Shown here: positions 1 through 6,490 of the stretch, piece after piece
How positions within the stretch are numbered: position 1 is the stretch's first letter
Layout of the letters: the number at the start of each line of letters is the position of its first letter
NCBI GenBank assembly: GCA_035492655.1
Contig: DATJJB010000463.1
Location: forward strand, 1 to 13,657
Length of the DNA: 13,657 nucleotides
From: Kutzneria sp035492655
Lineage (GTDB): Bacteria > Actinomycetota > Actinomycetes > Mycobacteriales > Pseudonocardiaceae
Direction: 5' to 3'
Program-made: the position numbers and the translations under genes
Notes under the pieces: generated by a model
Database searches by the model: none
What the model was told of the DNA's origin: nothing
Seen by the model: only the letters and a program-made list of their open reading frames with translations

Positions 1-2
1 CC

Positions 3-1022
3 GTGACCCAGCAGCCGCTGCTCGACTTCCGCTCGGACACCGTGACCAAGCCGGACGAGGCGATGCGCGCCGCGATGGCCTCCGCCGAGGTGGCCGATGA
101 CGTGCTCGAACACGACCCCACGATGCGCGCGCTCGAGGAACGGGTGGCCGGCCTGGTCGGCACCGAGGCCGCGCTGTGGGTGCCCAGCGGCAGCATGGGC
201 AACCTGATCGCGCTGTTCCTGCACCTGCGCCGGGGCGACCGGTTCCTGGCCGCGCACTCCTCGCACGTGCTGGACAACGAGCTCGGCACCGCGGCCTGGA
301 TCGCCGGCGGCATGCCGTACGCGATGGACTGGGACGCCGGTCCCGGCCGGATGTCGGCCGCGGCCATCCACGACATCGCCGGCAACGAGGCGCCGTACCA
401 CGGCCTCAAGACCACGTTGCTGTCGTTGGAGAACACCCACAACGGCGCCGGCGGCACGGTGATGCCGCTGGGCGAGCACATGCAGCTCGTCGCGGCAGCA
501 CGGGAATGCCGGCTGCGGGTGCACTTGGACGGCGCGCGGCTGTGGAACGCCTCCGTCGCGCTCGGTGTCGCCCCGGCCGAGCTGGCCGTCGGCGTCGACA
601 CCGTGCAGGTCTGCCTGAGCAAGGGCCTGGGCGCGCCGGTCGGCTCGGTCGTCGCCGGCAAGGAGGAGTTCGTCGCCGAGGCACGGCGGGTGCGCAAGAT
701 GCTGGGCGGCGGCGTGCGGCAGGGCGGCATCCTGGCCGCGGCCGGGCTGGTCGCGTTGGACCGTATCGACGACTTGGCCGACGACCACGCCAACGCCAAG
801 CTGCTGGCCGAGGGCCTGACCGAGCTCGGCTGGAGCGTGCGCACCCCGGAGACCAACATCGTGCTGGCCGCGGTGCCCGACCCGCGCAACGCGATCAAGA
901 TGCTGGGGCGGTTGGGCATTCAGACCGGGCCGATGTCCGGGCAGGTCCGCTTCGTCACGCACCGGGACGTCAGCACGGCCGACGTGAAGGACGCCCTGCA
1001 CCGCATCGGGAGCGCCAGTTGA
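3..1022 (+). CDS. ltaE: Low-specificity L-threonine aldolase (PLP enzyme)
   Basis: The product is a cytosolic PLP enzyme of the beta-eliminating lyase/threonine aldolase family, which cleaves L-threonine or allo-threonine to glycine and acetaldehyde. The 339-residue length is normal for the family. The N-terminal RSDTVTKP motif (residues 10-17) is the family hallmark and sits where it should, which supports the GTG start at position 3; the ribosome-binding site would lie mostly before the window. HLDGAR (174-179) holds the PLP-ring Asp176, and CLSKGLGAPVGS (204-215) holds the Schiff-base Lys207. The stop codon overlaps the TTG start of the next gene (TTGA), so the HAD phosphatase is probably translationally coupled. 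Family assignment is firm. Stereospecificity (L-threo or allo) cannot be read from the sequence. Confidence 0.95.
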   Translation: MTQQPLLDFRSDTVTKPDEAMRAAMASAEVADDVLEHDPTMRALEERVAGLVGTEAALWVPSGSMGNLIALFLHLRRGDRFLAAHSSHVLDNELGTAAWIAGGMPYAMDWDAGPGRMSAAAIHDIAGNEAPYHGLKTTLLSLENTHNGAGGTVMPLGEHMQLVAAARECRLRVHLDGARLWNASVALGVAPAELAVGVDTVQVCLSKGLGAPVGSVVAGKEEFVAEARRVRKMLGGGVRQGGILAAAGLVALDRIDDLADDHANAKLLAEGLTELGWSVRTPETNIVLAAVPDPRNAIKMLGRLGIQTGPMSGQVRFVTHRDVSTADVKDALHRIGSAS

Positions 1023-1615
1023 GCTGGCTCGTCTTCGACTACGGCGGCGTGATCAGCCTGCACACCAAGGCAATCCCGGCGATGGCCGCCCGCGTCGGCG
1101 TCTCGGCGGAGTCGTTCGAGCCGGGCTACTGGTCCGAGCGCGACGCCTACGACCGCGGCCTGCCCGACCTCGACTACTGGCGGGCCGTCTGCGCGCACGT
1201 GGGCGTCTCCGTGGACGCCGCGCTGTCCGAGGACCTGACCCGGCTGGACATCGAGGGCTGGCTGCCCACCGACGACCGGACCGTGAAGCTGCTCGGCCGG
1301 CTCGCCGGCTCGGGCGCCCGGCTGGCGCTGCTGTCCAACGCCCCCAGCTCGTTCGGCCGGGTCGCCGAGCGGCAGCCGTGGGCCGAGCACTTCACGCACC
1401 TGCTGTTCTCCGGCGATCTCGGGCTGGCCAAGCCCGACGTCGAGATCTACGCCGCCCTGGTCGGCAAACTGGGGGCCAGGGCGGCGGACTGCCTGTTCGT
1501 CGACGACCGTCAGGCCAATGTGGACGGTGCCGTCGCCGCCGGCTGGACCGCCCACCGCTGGACGTCGGCCGACGAGCTGGCCGACACCCTGGTCAGGTTC
1601 GCGACTTGTTCTTGA
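1019..1615 (+). CDS. HAD-superfamily hydrolase (subfamily IA-like phosphatase)
   Basis: This is a 198-residue HAD-fold hydrolase, probably a small-molecule phosphatase. Motif I is FDYGGV (Asp7 the nucleophile), motif II LLSNAP (Ser106), motif III LAKPD (Lys138) and motif IV FVDD (Asp162/Asp163), in the usual order and spacing. The residue two after the nucleophile is Gly9, not the usual acid/base Asp. The YihX-like subgroup (DLGN) has the same feature, so the enzyme need not be dead. I chose the TTG at 1019 because it places motif I at residue 7, as is typical, and overlaps the ltaE stop by 4 bp. The same frame stays open far upstream, but only as the antisense-like shadow of ltaE. The 3' end overlaps the convergent small membrane gene by 23 bp. 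The substrate is unknown. Confidence 0.87.
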   Translation: MSWLVFDYGGVISLHTKAIPAMAARVGVSAESFEPGYWSERDAYDRGLPDLDYWRAVCAHVGVSVDAALSEDLTRLDIEGWLPTDDRTVKLLGRLAGSGARLALLSNAPSSFGRVAERQPWAEHFTHLLFSGDLGLAKPDVEIYAALVGKLGARAADCLFVDDRQANVDGAVAAGWTAHRWTSADELADTLVRFATCS

Positions 1616-1754
1616 TCGCGCCGTAGATCGCGGTGGCGACGAACAGGATGCCCCCGATGATCGCGAGCCAGAACAGGCCCTTGAGCAGTGCGCCGAGGAC
1701 AGCGATCGCGAGCCACGCGATCAGCAGGACGGCGATGATTGCGACGAACACCAT
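1593..1754 (-). CDS. Small two-helix membrane protein (53 aa)
   Basis: This small hydrophobic protein has two predicted membrane segments (about residues 2-22 and 25-45) joined by a short LLKGLFW hinge, and a basic tail ending KNKSRT. It resembles the short 'hydrophobic protein' genes common in actinobacteria; no function is known to me. I prefer the ATG at 1754 because GAGGGAG lies 6 nt upstream and the helix begins at once. In-frame ATGs at 1769 (with AAGG 7 nt upstream) and 1796 (no site) would add 5 or 14 residues. The gene's last 23 bp overlap the end of the convergent HAD gene. The regular hydrophobic pattern over two helices argues that it is real despite its size. Confidence 0.68.
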   Translation of the reverse strand: MVFVAIIAVLLIAWLAIAVLGALLKGLFWLAIIGGILFVATAIYGAIKNKSRT

Positions 1755-1842
1755 GACGGACTCCCTCATCAGCTTGCCTTGCCCCAAGCCTGCCATCCGC
1801 CTGCTGAGAACGGCGGGTTTTCGGCGTCAGATCAGGGACGAA

Positions 1843-1857
1843 TCAGGGTCGCCCTGA
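1843..1857 (-). terminator. Hairpin just downstream of the aminotransferase gene
   Basis: A perfect 6-bp inverted repeat (TCAGGG, loop TCG, CCCTGA) begins 6 nt past the aminotransferase stop codon. A second copy of ATCAGGG lies 11 bp away at 1831-1837, so an alternative pairing with CCCTGA exists. There is no U-tract, which is usual for high-GC actinobacterial terminators. It would end the long minus-strand transcript before the small membrane gene. It could instead be an operator for that gene. Confidence 0.38.
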
Positions 1858-1863
1858 GTGGCT

Positions 1864-3006
1864 CTACGGGAGCCAGTCCCCGAGGCGGGCCAGGGCCCGC
1901 TGCATGTCCAGCATGGCGCCGGCGAAGGACAGCCGCACGAAGCGGTCGCCGTGCACCGGGTCGAAGTCGATGCCGGGCACGATGGCCAGCCCGGTCTCGG
2001 CCAGCAACCGCTTGCACCAGGCCATCGAGTCGTCGGTCAGGTGCGAGATGTCGGCGTACACGTAGAACGCGCCGTCGGCCGGGGCCAGCTTGTCGATGCC
2101 CAGCTCGGCCAGGCCCGCGACCAGCAGGTCCCGGTTGGCCCGGTAGCGCCGCACGTGCGCGTCCACCTCGGCGTACGACTCGGGCGAGAACGCCTCGACC
2201 GCGGCGTACTGGCTGGGCGCGGGCGGGCACAGCGTGAAGTTGCCGGTGAGGCGGTCGACCGGCCTGGTCAGCTCCTGCGGGGCCAGCATCCAGCCCAGCC
2301 GCCAACCGGTCATCGAGAAGTACTTGGAGAAGCTGTTCACCACGATCGCCTCGCGGGAGGTCCGCCAGGCGCAGTCCAGCGGCTCGCCGTAACTGATGCC
2401 GTGGTAGATCTCGTCGCTGACCAGGCGGACGCCGTTCTCCTCGCACCAGGTGGCGATCTCTTTCAGCCGCTCGGCTTCGAGCACCGTGCCGGTCGGGTTG
2501 GCCGGGCTGGCGATCACCACGCCGTTGATGTCGAGGCCTTGCAGCATCTCCACCGTCGGCTTGAAGTCGACCTCCGGCCCGCACGGCAGGTCCACCACCT
2601 CGCAGCCCAGGGCGGCCAGGATGTTGCGGTAGGCCGGGTAGCCCGGCCGGGGCAGCGCCACCCGGTCGCCGGCGTCGAAGGCGGCCAGGAACGCCGACAG
2701 GAACGCGCCCGACGAGCCGGTGGTCACGATCACCGAGTCCGGCGACACGTCCAGGTCGTAGCGGGTCTTGTAGTGGCCGGCGATGGCCTCCCGCAGCTCG
2801 GGGATGCCGAGCTGCTCGGTGTAGCCGAACGGCTGCGTCTCCAGGGCACGGTGCGCCGCCGCCAGCACCGGGGCCGGCGCCGGCGTGGACGGCTGGCCGG
2901 CGGCCAGCGACAGCACGTCACCGTGCGTCCGCTGGCGCTCGGCGGCGGCGGACACCACATCCATCACGTGAAACGGCGGCACATCCGCGCGCTTGGCGAC
3001 GACCAT
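1864..3006 (-). CDS. PLP-dependent class I/II aminotransferase
   Basis: This 380-residue fold-type I aminotransferase is of the aspartate/aromatic/branched-chain type and should be cytosolic. Visible motifs include AGQPSTPAP (36-44), GYTEQLGIPELREAIA (61-76), ASPANPTGT (Asn170), SDEIYH (Asp198, Tyr201), SFSKYFSMTGWRLGW (Schiff-base Lys228, phosphate-binding Arg236) and FVRLSFAG, whose Arg358 should bind the substrate carboxylate. The ATG at 3006 lies 9 bp after the stop of the WXG100-transglycosylase gene. Its AAGGTGA ribosome-binding site overlaps that stop codon, so the two are probably co-transcribed and translationally coupled. Why an aminotransferase should close a type VII substrate operon is unclear; it may be an unrelated passenger. 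The substrate cannot be assigned. Confidence 0.93.
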   Translation of the reverse strand: MVVAKRADVPPFHVMDVVSAAAERQRTHGDVLSLAAGQPSTPAPAPVLAAAHRALETQPFGYTEQLGIPELREAIAGHYKTRYDLDVSPDSVIVTTGSSGAFLSAFLAAFDAGDRVALPRPGYPAYRNILAALGCEVVDLPCGPEVDFKPTVEMLQGLDINGVVIASPANPTGTVLEAERLKEIATWCEENGVRLVSDEIYHGISYGEPLDCAWRTSREAIVVNSFSKYFSMTGWRLGWMLAPQELTRPVDRLTGNFTLCPPAPSQYAAVEAFSPESYAEVDAHVRRYRANRDLLVAGLAELGIDKLAPADGAFYVYADISHLTDDSMAWCKRLLAETGLAIVPGIDFDPVHGDRFVRLSFAGAMLDMQRALARLGDWLP

Positions 3007-3010
3007 GCCG

Positions 3011-3017
3011 TCACCTT
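3011..3017 (-). promoter_or_regulatory. Ribosome-binding site overlapping the upstream stop codon
   Basis: On the minus strand the sequence reads TAAGGTGA, then 4 nt, then ATG. The AAGGTGA Shine-Dalgarno element of the aminotransferase shares two bases with the TAA stop of the transglycosylase gene. Ribosomes finishing the upstream gene would therefore sit on this site, which suggests coupled translation. Confidence 0.65.
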
Positions 3018-4152
3018 AATAGCCCTGGTAGGCCCCTCCATGCGACATGGCCCGGATGCCGGGCACGTTGGACACCGAGCCGTAGCGGGCGATCGAGTAG
3101 CGGACGCCGGCGATGATGTTGTCCACCGGGTTGTAGATGTCGTCGTGGCCGGGCAGCTTGTTCGACTGGAAGGTGCCGTCGATGCACTGCATCAGGCCCT
3201 TGGACGGGTGGCCGGCCTTGGCGTTGGAGTCCCACAGGTTGATCGCGTGCGGGTTGCCGCCGGACTCGTGCTGGATGATCGCCCAGATGTCGTTCTCGCT
3301 CATCTTCGAGGTGTCGACACCGTTCTCCTGGAGGATCTTCATCGCCTCCTCGATCCACTCCTTGACCTGGCCCTGCGGCGCGGGGCCGCCGCCGCCCTCG
3401 GGCGGGCCGCCGCTGGGGCCGAGGCCGCCGCCCCCGCCGCCTTCACCACCGCCACCGCCTCCTCCGCCACCACCACCGCCGCCGCTTCCGCCGCCGGTCG
3501 AATGCTGGGTCTCGGTCGAGGTCTTGGTCGGATTGGGGTCGGGATTGGCCTTCCAGTCGATGGTGCGGCCGGGCCCGGGCACGAAGGTCTGCTCGCCCGG
3601 CGCCGGCAGCACGGAGAACTTGGCGCCGATGAAGGTCGCGCTCTTGAGCTGGTTGAGAGCATTGCTCAGCTCGTTGTCGGCCGCGTCGACGGTCTTCTGC
3701 ACGTCACCCTTGGCCGCGTCGCACAACGGCTCGATCGCCGCCTCGCGCTCGCCGTCCTTCGGCTGCGGATGGGCGGCGTCCCAGCTTCGAACCTCGCCCA
3801 GCAGCCCTTCGCAGCGACTGTCCACTGCGGACTTGGCCTGCTCCACCGTGTTCGCCGCCGACTCCAGCGCCGCCGCGCCGTTGTTCAGCGCCTCCGACAT
3901 CGAGCCGCCGGCCTTGGTGAAGTTGCCCATGTAGGCCGTGAACGCGTCGGCCGAGCCGCCGGACCAGGCGCCGTCCAGGGCGTTCACCGCCGACGTGACG
4001 GCCTTGCCCTGGGTGTCGCACTTGGCCGCGCTGTCCCGCCAGTGCTTGGCCACGTCCCTGATCGCCTGCGGCTGGGCCTTCTCCACCTTGCGGGCGATCT
4101 CGGCGACCGCGCCGCCACCGGGCAGGCCCGCGACGTCGTCGACCGCACTCAT
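3016..4152 (-). CDS. WXG100-like domain fused to SLT-type lytic transglycosylase; candidate T7SS-exported cell-wall enzyme
   Basis: The protein has 378 residues. Residues 1-120 form a helix-turn-helix region with a WSG motif (63-65, in AWSGGSADAF), as in WXG100/ESX substrates. Residues 120-215 hold a second helical stretch and a Pro/Thr-rich segment, and residues 220-256 a linker made almost only of glycine. Residues 263-378 look like a lytic transglycosylase (SLT/goose-lysozyme fold): IIQHESGG has the likely catalytic Glu296, followed by GLMQCIDGTF and NPVDNIIAGVRY. There is no signal peptide or membrane helix, so export would need a non-Sec route, and the WXG region suggests type VII secretion. 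I chose the ATG at 4152 (ATGA overlap with the preceding gene) because the longer open frame back to 4476 is an arginine-rich shadow of that gene. Export and peptidoglycan cleavage are inferred. Confidence 0.87.
   Translation of the reverse strand: MSAVDDVAGLPGGGAVAEIARKVEKAQPQAIRDVAKHWRDSAAKCDTQGKAVTSAVNALDGAWSGGSADAFTAYMGNFTKAGGSMSEALNNGAAALESAANTVEQAKSAVDSRCEGLLGEVRSWDAAHPQPKDGEREAAIEPLCDAAKGDVQKTVDAADNELSNALNQLKSATFIGAKFSVLPAPGEQTFVPGPGRTIDWKANPDPNPTKTSTETQHSTGGGSGGGGGGGGGGGGGEGGGGGGLGPSGGPPEGGGGPAPQGQVKEWIEEAMKILQENGVDTSKMSENDIWAIIQHESGGNPHAINLWDSNAKAGHPSKGLMQCIDGTFQSNKLPGHDDIYNPVDNIIAGVRYSIARYGSVSNVPGIRAMSHGGAYQGY
3385..3495 (-). repeat. Polyglycine linker tract
   Basis: This interval encodes residues 220-256 of the WXG100-transglycosylase protein, including uninterrupted runs of 13 and 6 glycines separated by one Glu. 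Glycine codons are mixed (GGC, GGT, GGA), so this is not a pure trinucleotide repeat. The coding strand is extremely G-rich and could form G-quadruplexes. It is probably a flexible linker between the secretion and enzyme domains, and its length may vary between strains. Confidence 0.85.
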
Positions 4153-4454
4153 GTCGCCGTCAGTCCCCTCGCGTTGGCCTTCTCCTGGTCCTGCAACGTC
4201 GTCTCGATCGAGTCCAGCGAGGACTCCACCTTGCGCAGCAGGCTCTCCGCCGCCTGGAGCTCGCCGTGCACCGCGCTCTGGAAACCGTCGATCGCGCTGG
4301 CCAAGCCGGCCGAGGCAGCCAGCTGGCCGAACACGTCGGCGCTGGTCGTCCCGCCCTGGAAGCCGTCGCCGACGCCGCCGTACTGGCCGGCCTGGGTGCT
4401 CATCGCGCCGCGGCAGGCGTCGATCGCGTCGAAGTTGTACTTCGTTGCCGTCAC
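4149..4454 (-). CDS. Small EspC/WXG100-superfamily-like T7SS protein (101 aa)
   Basis: This short, mostly helical protein of about 100 residues has no signal peptide, no Trp and no basic core, which is typical of ESX-associated secreted proteins. The DVFGQL segment (40-45) followed by a long helix (about 50-95) resembles the DUF2580/EspC family. The WxG turn is absent, and so is a C-terminal YxxxD/E signal; the tail ends KANARGLTAT. The GTG at 4454 has AAGGGGG about 6 nt upstream. The stop overlaps the start of the WXG100-transglycosylase gene (ATGA), so the pair is coupled, and the two products may form a heterodimer as EsxA/EsxB pairs do. Partnership is inferred. It may be a WXG100 relative that is not EspC. 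Confidence 0.75.
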   Translation of the reverse strand: MTATKYNFDAIDACRGAMSTQAGQYGGVGDGFQGGTTSADVFGQLAASAGLASAIDGFQSAVHGELQAAESLLRKVESSLDSIETTLQDQEKANARGLTAT

Positions 4455-4525
4455 GGTGCCCCCCTTCTCGCCTCACTCTGACGGGCCAGCGCCGCCGGCG
4501 GTTCCGATTTCAGCCCGACGGGTGA

Positions 4526-5284
4526 TCAGGCCTCGTCCAGCAGCTCCCGGACGCTCGTCGCCAGCAGCCGGTTGTCCGCCGGGGTGATCGTGCTCCACTC
4601 CGTACGGTCCGCGCTGGGTTTCACCAGATGCAGATAGCGCCCGTTGGGCGTGTCGTGGAAGGCCACCACCCGGCTCGCCCGCGTCGGCCGCTCCGCGCCA
4701 CGGGCCGTCTCCACACCGAACTGGCCGCGGGTCGTCATGCCCGCCACCATGCCGACCAGCGCCTGGGCCTGGCCGAGCGGCACGTTCTCGTCCGACAGCT
4801 CCAGCACCAGGCGCTGCGGGTCACCCTTGGCCCGGGCATCCGCGCCGGTCAGCAGCGCCGTCGGCAGGCTCACCGACTGGCCGGGGCCCGGCCTCGCCTC
4901 GCCCGCCACCGACACCGCCGCGTCCGCGATCGACTCGGTTTTGATCAGCCACACCTCGTCGCCGTCCACCACGCCCATCAGCGCACTGCCGCCGTTGGAC
5001 GCCGCCAGCAGCGAGATCTTGCGGTCCGGCGCCCAGATGAAGCCGTACACCGCTTGCCTCGGGTAGGCCAGCAGCGCCAGGTCGTCCGCGAGATCCGGCG
5101 CCGCCCGGCCGCGTTCGGCCAGGCCCCTTCGCTCCAGCGAGCGCCAGGTCTCCTGCACCAGTCTCGCCCGTTCCGTGTGCGTCTCGCCCGGGCTCGGCAC
5201 GTTAAGCGCGACGTGGCGGCGGGGGAAGCGCTCGTTCTCCCAGAGGACGTCGAAGTCCAGGCGGGACAGCACCGTCGGCTGCAT
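4526..5284 (-). CDS. EspG-family type VII secretion chaperone
   Basis: This 252-residue soluble protein has the alternating strand and helix make-up of the ESX secretion-associated EspG family. Features I recognise are an N-terminal LSRLDFDVLWE segment, a central AVYGFIWAPDRKISLLAAS strand pair, and the late RGQFGVETARG and GRYLHLV segments. EspG proteins bind the helical tip of cognate PE/PPE substrates in the cytosol and keep them soluble for export. The gene directly follows the PPE-like gene with 3 nt between stop and ATG, the arrangement expected of a chaperone and its client. The next gene downstream starts 71 bp later, so a second promoter could lie there, though I see none clearly. 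Overall family is confident; the client is inferred from position. Confidence 0.85.
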   Translation of the reverse strand: MQPTVLSRLDFDVLWENERFPRRHVALNVPSPGETHTERARLVQETWRSLERRGLAERGRAAPDLADDLALLAYPRQAVYGFIWAPDRKISLLAASNGGSALMGVVDGDEVWLIKTESIADAAVSVAGEARPGPGQSVSLPTALLTGADARAKGDPQRLVLELSDENVPLGQAQALVGMVAGMTTRGQFGVETARGAERPTRASRVVAFHDTPNGRYLHLVKPSADRTEWSTITPADNRLLATSVRELLDEA

Positions 5285-5287
5285 CGG

Positions 5288-6475
5288 CTAGGCGTCCGGG
5301 TCCTCGCCGAGCACCGTCGGCGCGACCCGGCGGTGGTCCCCGAACAGGTCTTCCTCCACCGTGTACTTCCGCTCGTGCTCGCTGTCCTCTTCCTTCTTCC
5401 CGCCGCGCCCCGCCGCCCCCGCTTGGCCGCCAGCACCCGGCGCGCCCGCCTTCCCCGGCGCGATCCGCTCCGCCGCCCGGGCCTGCGCCGCCTTCTCTTC
5501 GTCGATCGCCCCCGCCGTCGCACTAGCCCGGCTCGGCGTGTTCGCCTTCTCCCCCGGCTGCGCGCTAGTGCCGCCGCCCCGCACCATCGCGTTCGGGTTC
5601 CCACTCCGGGCCCCCGCCGCCACCGCCCCCGCCCCGCCCGCGAGCGCCGCCCCCAGGCCCACTTCTTCCGCCAGCAGCCCACCCGCCGCTGCCGCCGCCG
5701 GCGGCATCGCCCCCGGCAGCCTTCCCGTACCCGGTCCGATCCCCGTCACGCCACCCGGTCCCGGCACCCCGCCGCCCGGCACCCCACCCGGCGGCGTAAA
5801 GCCACTCCCGCCCCCGCCCACCGGCGAGTACCCCGGATATCCGCCGCCACTGCCACCCGGGCCGCCATAGCTGCCCGCCGTCGTGCCGTAGCCCGCCATC
5901 GAGGACATGTCCGTCCCCTGCACCGGCTGCGCCGTCAGACCGATCGTCGGCGGCGCACTCATCGGCGTCGTGCTGGCCAGCGCGTCCACCGTGTTGGACT
6001 GGTAGGAGTTCAGCTGCTGGATCGCCTGCTCGCGGTCGGCCTGCGCCTGTTCGACCTCTTTGGCGTGATCCGTCTGGTAGCCGAAGAACCCGGCCACGTT
6101 GTCCCCGAAGGACTTGTTGGTGTCCGTCGACGGCGCCGGCGCACTCTGCGCCACCGTGTGCGAGTCACTCTGCGTCGTCAGCCCGCTGTTCGTGTCATCA
6201 ATGTGGTACTGCGCCGCATCGCTGTAGTCGCTGTTGAACGTGATCAGGCGCTGCGCTTTGTCCCCCGCCACGCTCTGCCAGTCCACCCCGAGCTTCGCCA
6301 GCTGCGTGGTCAGCAGCTGGTTCGTCGACGTCAGGTCTTGAGCGACGCTGTGCAGCGTGTCGATCGCCGGCTGCAACGCCTTGGCCCCGGCCCCCGACTT
6401 GATCTTGTTGACCTGGTCCGCGAGGTCGCCGTTGCTGTACCCGTCGAACCGGAAGTCACCGAGTGAGTCCGCCAT
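5288..6475 (-). CDS. PPE-like T7SS substrate with Gly/Pro-rich tail
   Basis: The protein has 395 residues in three parts. Residues 1-165 are helical with a WQSVAG turn (66-71), like the helical region of PPE proteins. Residues 166-360 are low-complexity Gly/Pro/Ala with PGG-type repeats. The C-terminal block is charged and ends in YTVEEDLFGDHRRVAPTV plus an acidic tail. I recall this type of end (acidic, E-D-hydrophobic-G, RRVAP) in PPE-like proteins of Pseudonocardiales. Y371-x3-E375 fits the T7SS YxxxD/E signal. There is no signal peptide. A canonical PPE motif at the N-terminus is absent, so this is a divergent member. The ATG at 6475 has GGAGGG 5 nt upstream, and the EspG gene follows after 3 nt. 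Function outside the cell is unknown. Confidence 0.78.
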   Translation of the reverse strand: MADSLGDFRFDGYSNGDLADQVNKIKSGAGAKALQPAIDTLHSVAQDLTSTNQLLTTQLAKLGVDWQSVAGDKAQRLITFNSDYSDAAQYHIDDTNSGLTTQSDSHTVAQSAPAPSTDTNKSFGDNVAGFFGYQTDHAKEVEQAQADREQAIQQLNSYQSNTVDALASTTPMSAPPTIGLTAQPVQGTDMSSMAGYGTTAGSYGGPGGSGGGYPGYSPVGGGGSGFTPPGGVPGGGVPGPGGVTGIGPGTGRLPGAMPPAAAAAGGLLAEEVGLGAALAGGAGAVAAGARSGNPNAMVRGGGTSAQPGEKANTPSRASATAGAIDEEKAAQARAAERIAPGKAGAPGAGGQAGAAGRGGKKEEDSEHERKYTVEEDLFGDHRRVAPTVLGEDPDA

Positions 6476-6490
6476 GGTCGCCCTCCGCCT

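Noticed and set aside
4153..4476. N-terminal extension of the WXG100-transglycosylase
   Set aside because: The added residues are an arginine-rich shadow of the 101-residue gene. The ATGA overlap at 4149-4152 gives a natural start.
4492..4501. Palindrome CCGCCGGCGG upstream of the 101-residue gene
   Set aside because: It has no loop, is low-complexity GC, and such strings are expected often by chance in DNA this rich in G and C.
1858..4587. A 909-codon open frame on the plus strand
   Set aside because: It is antisense to the aminotransferase and WXG100-transglycosylase genes and has the Arg/Gly/His-rich make-up of a high-GC shadow frame. No domain is recognisable.
4628..6466. A 612-codon open frame on the plus strand
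   Set aside because: It is antisense to the EspG and PPE-like genes and is rich in Arg and His with no motif. The minus-strand frames have coupled starts and recognisable families.
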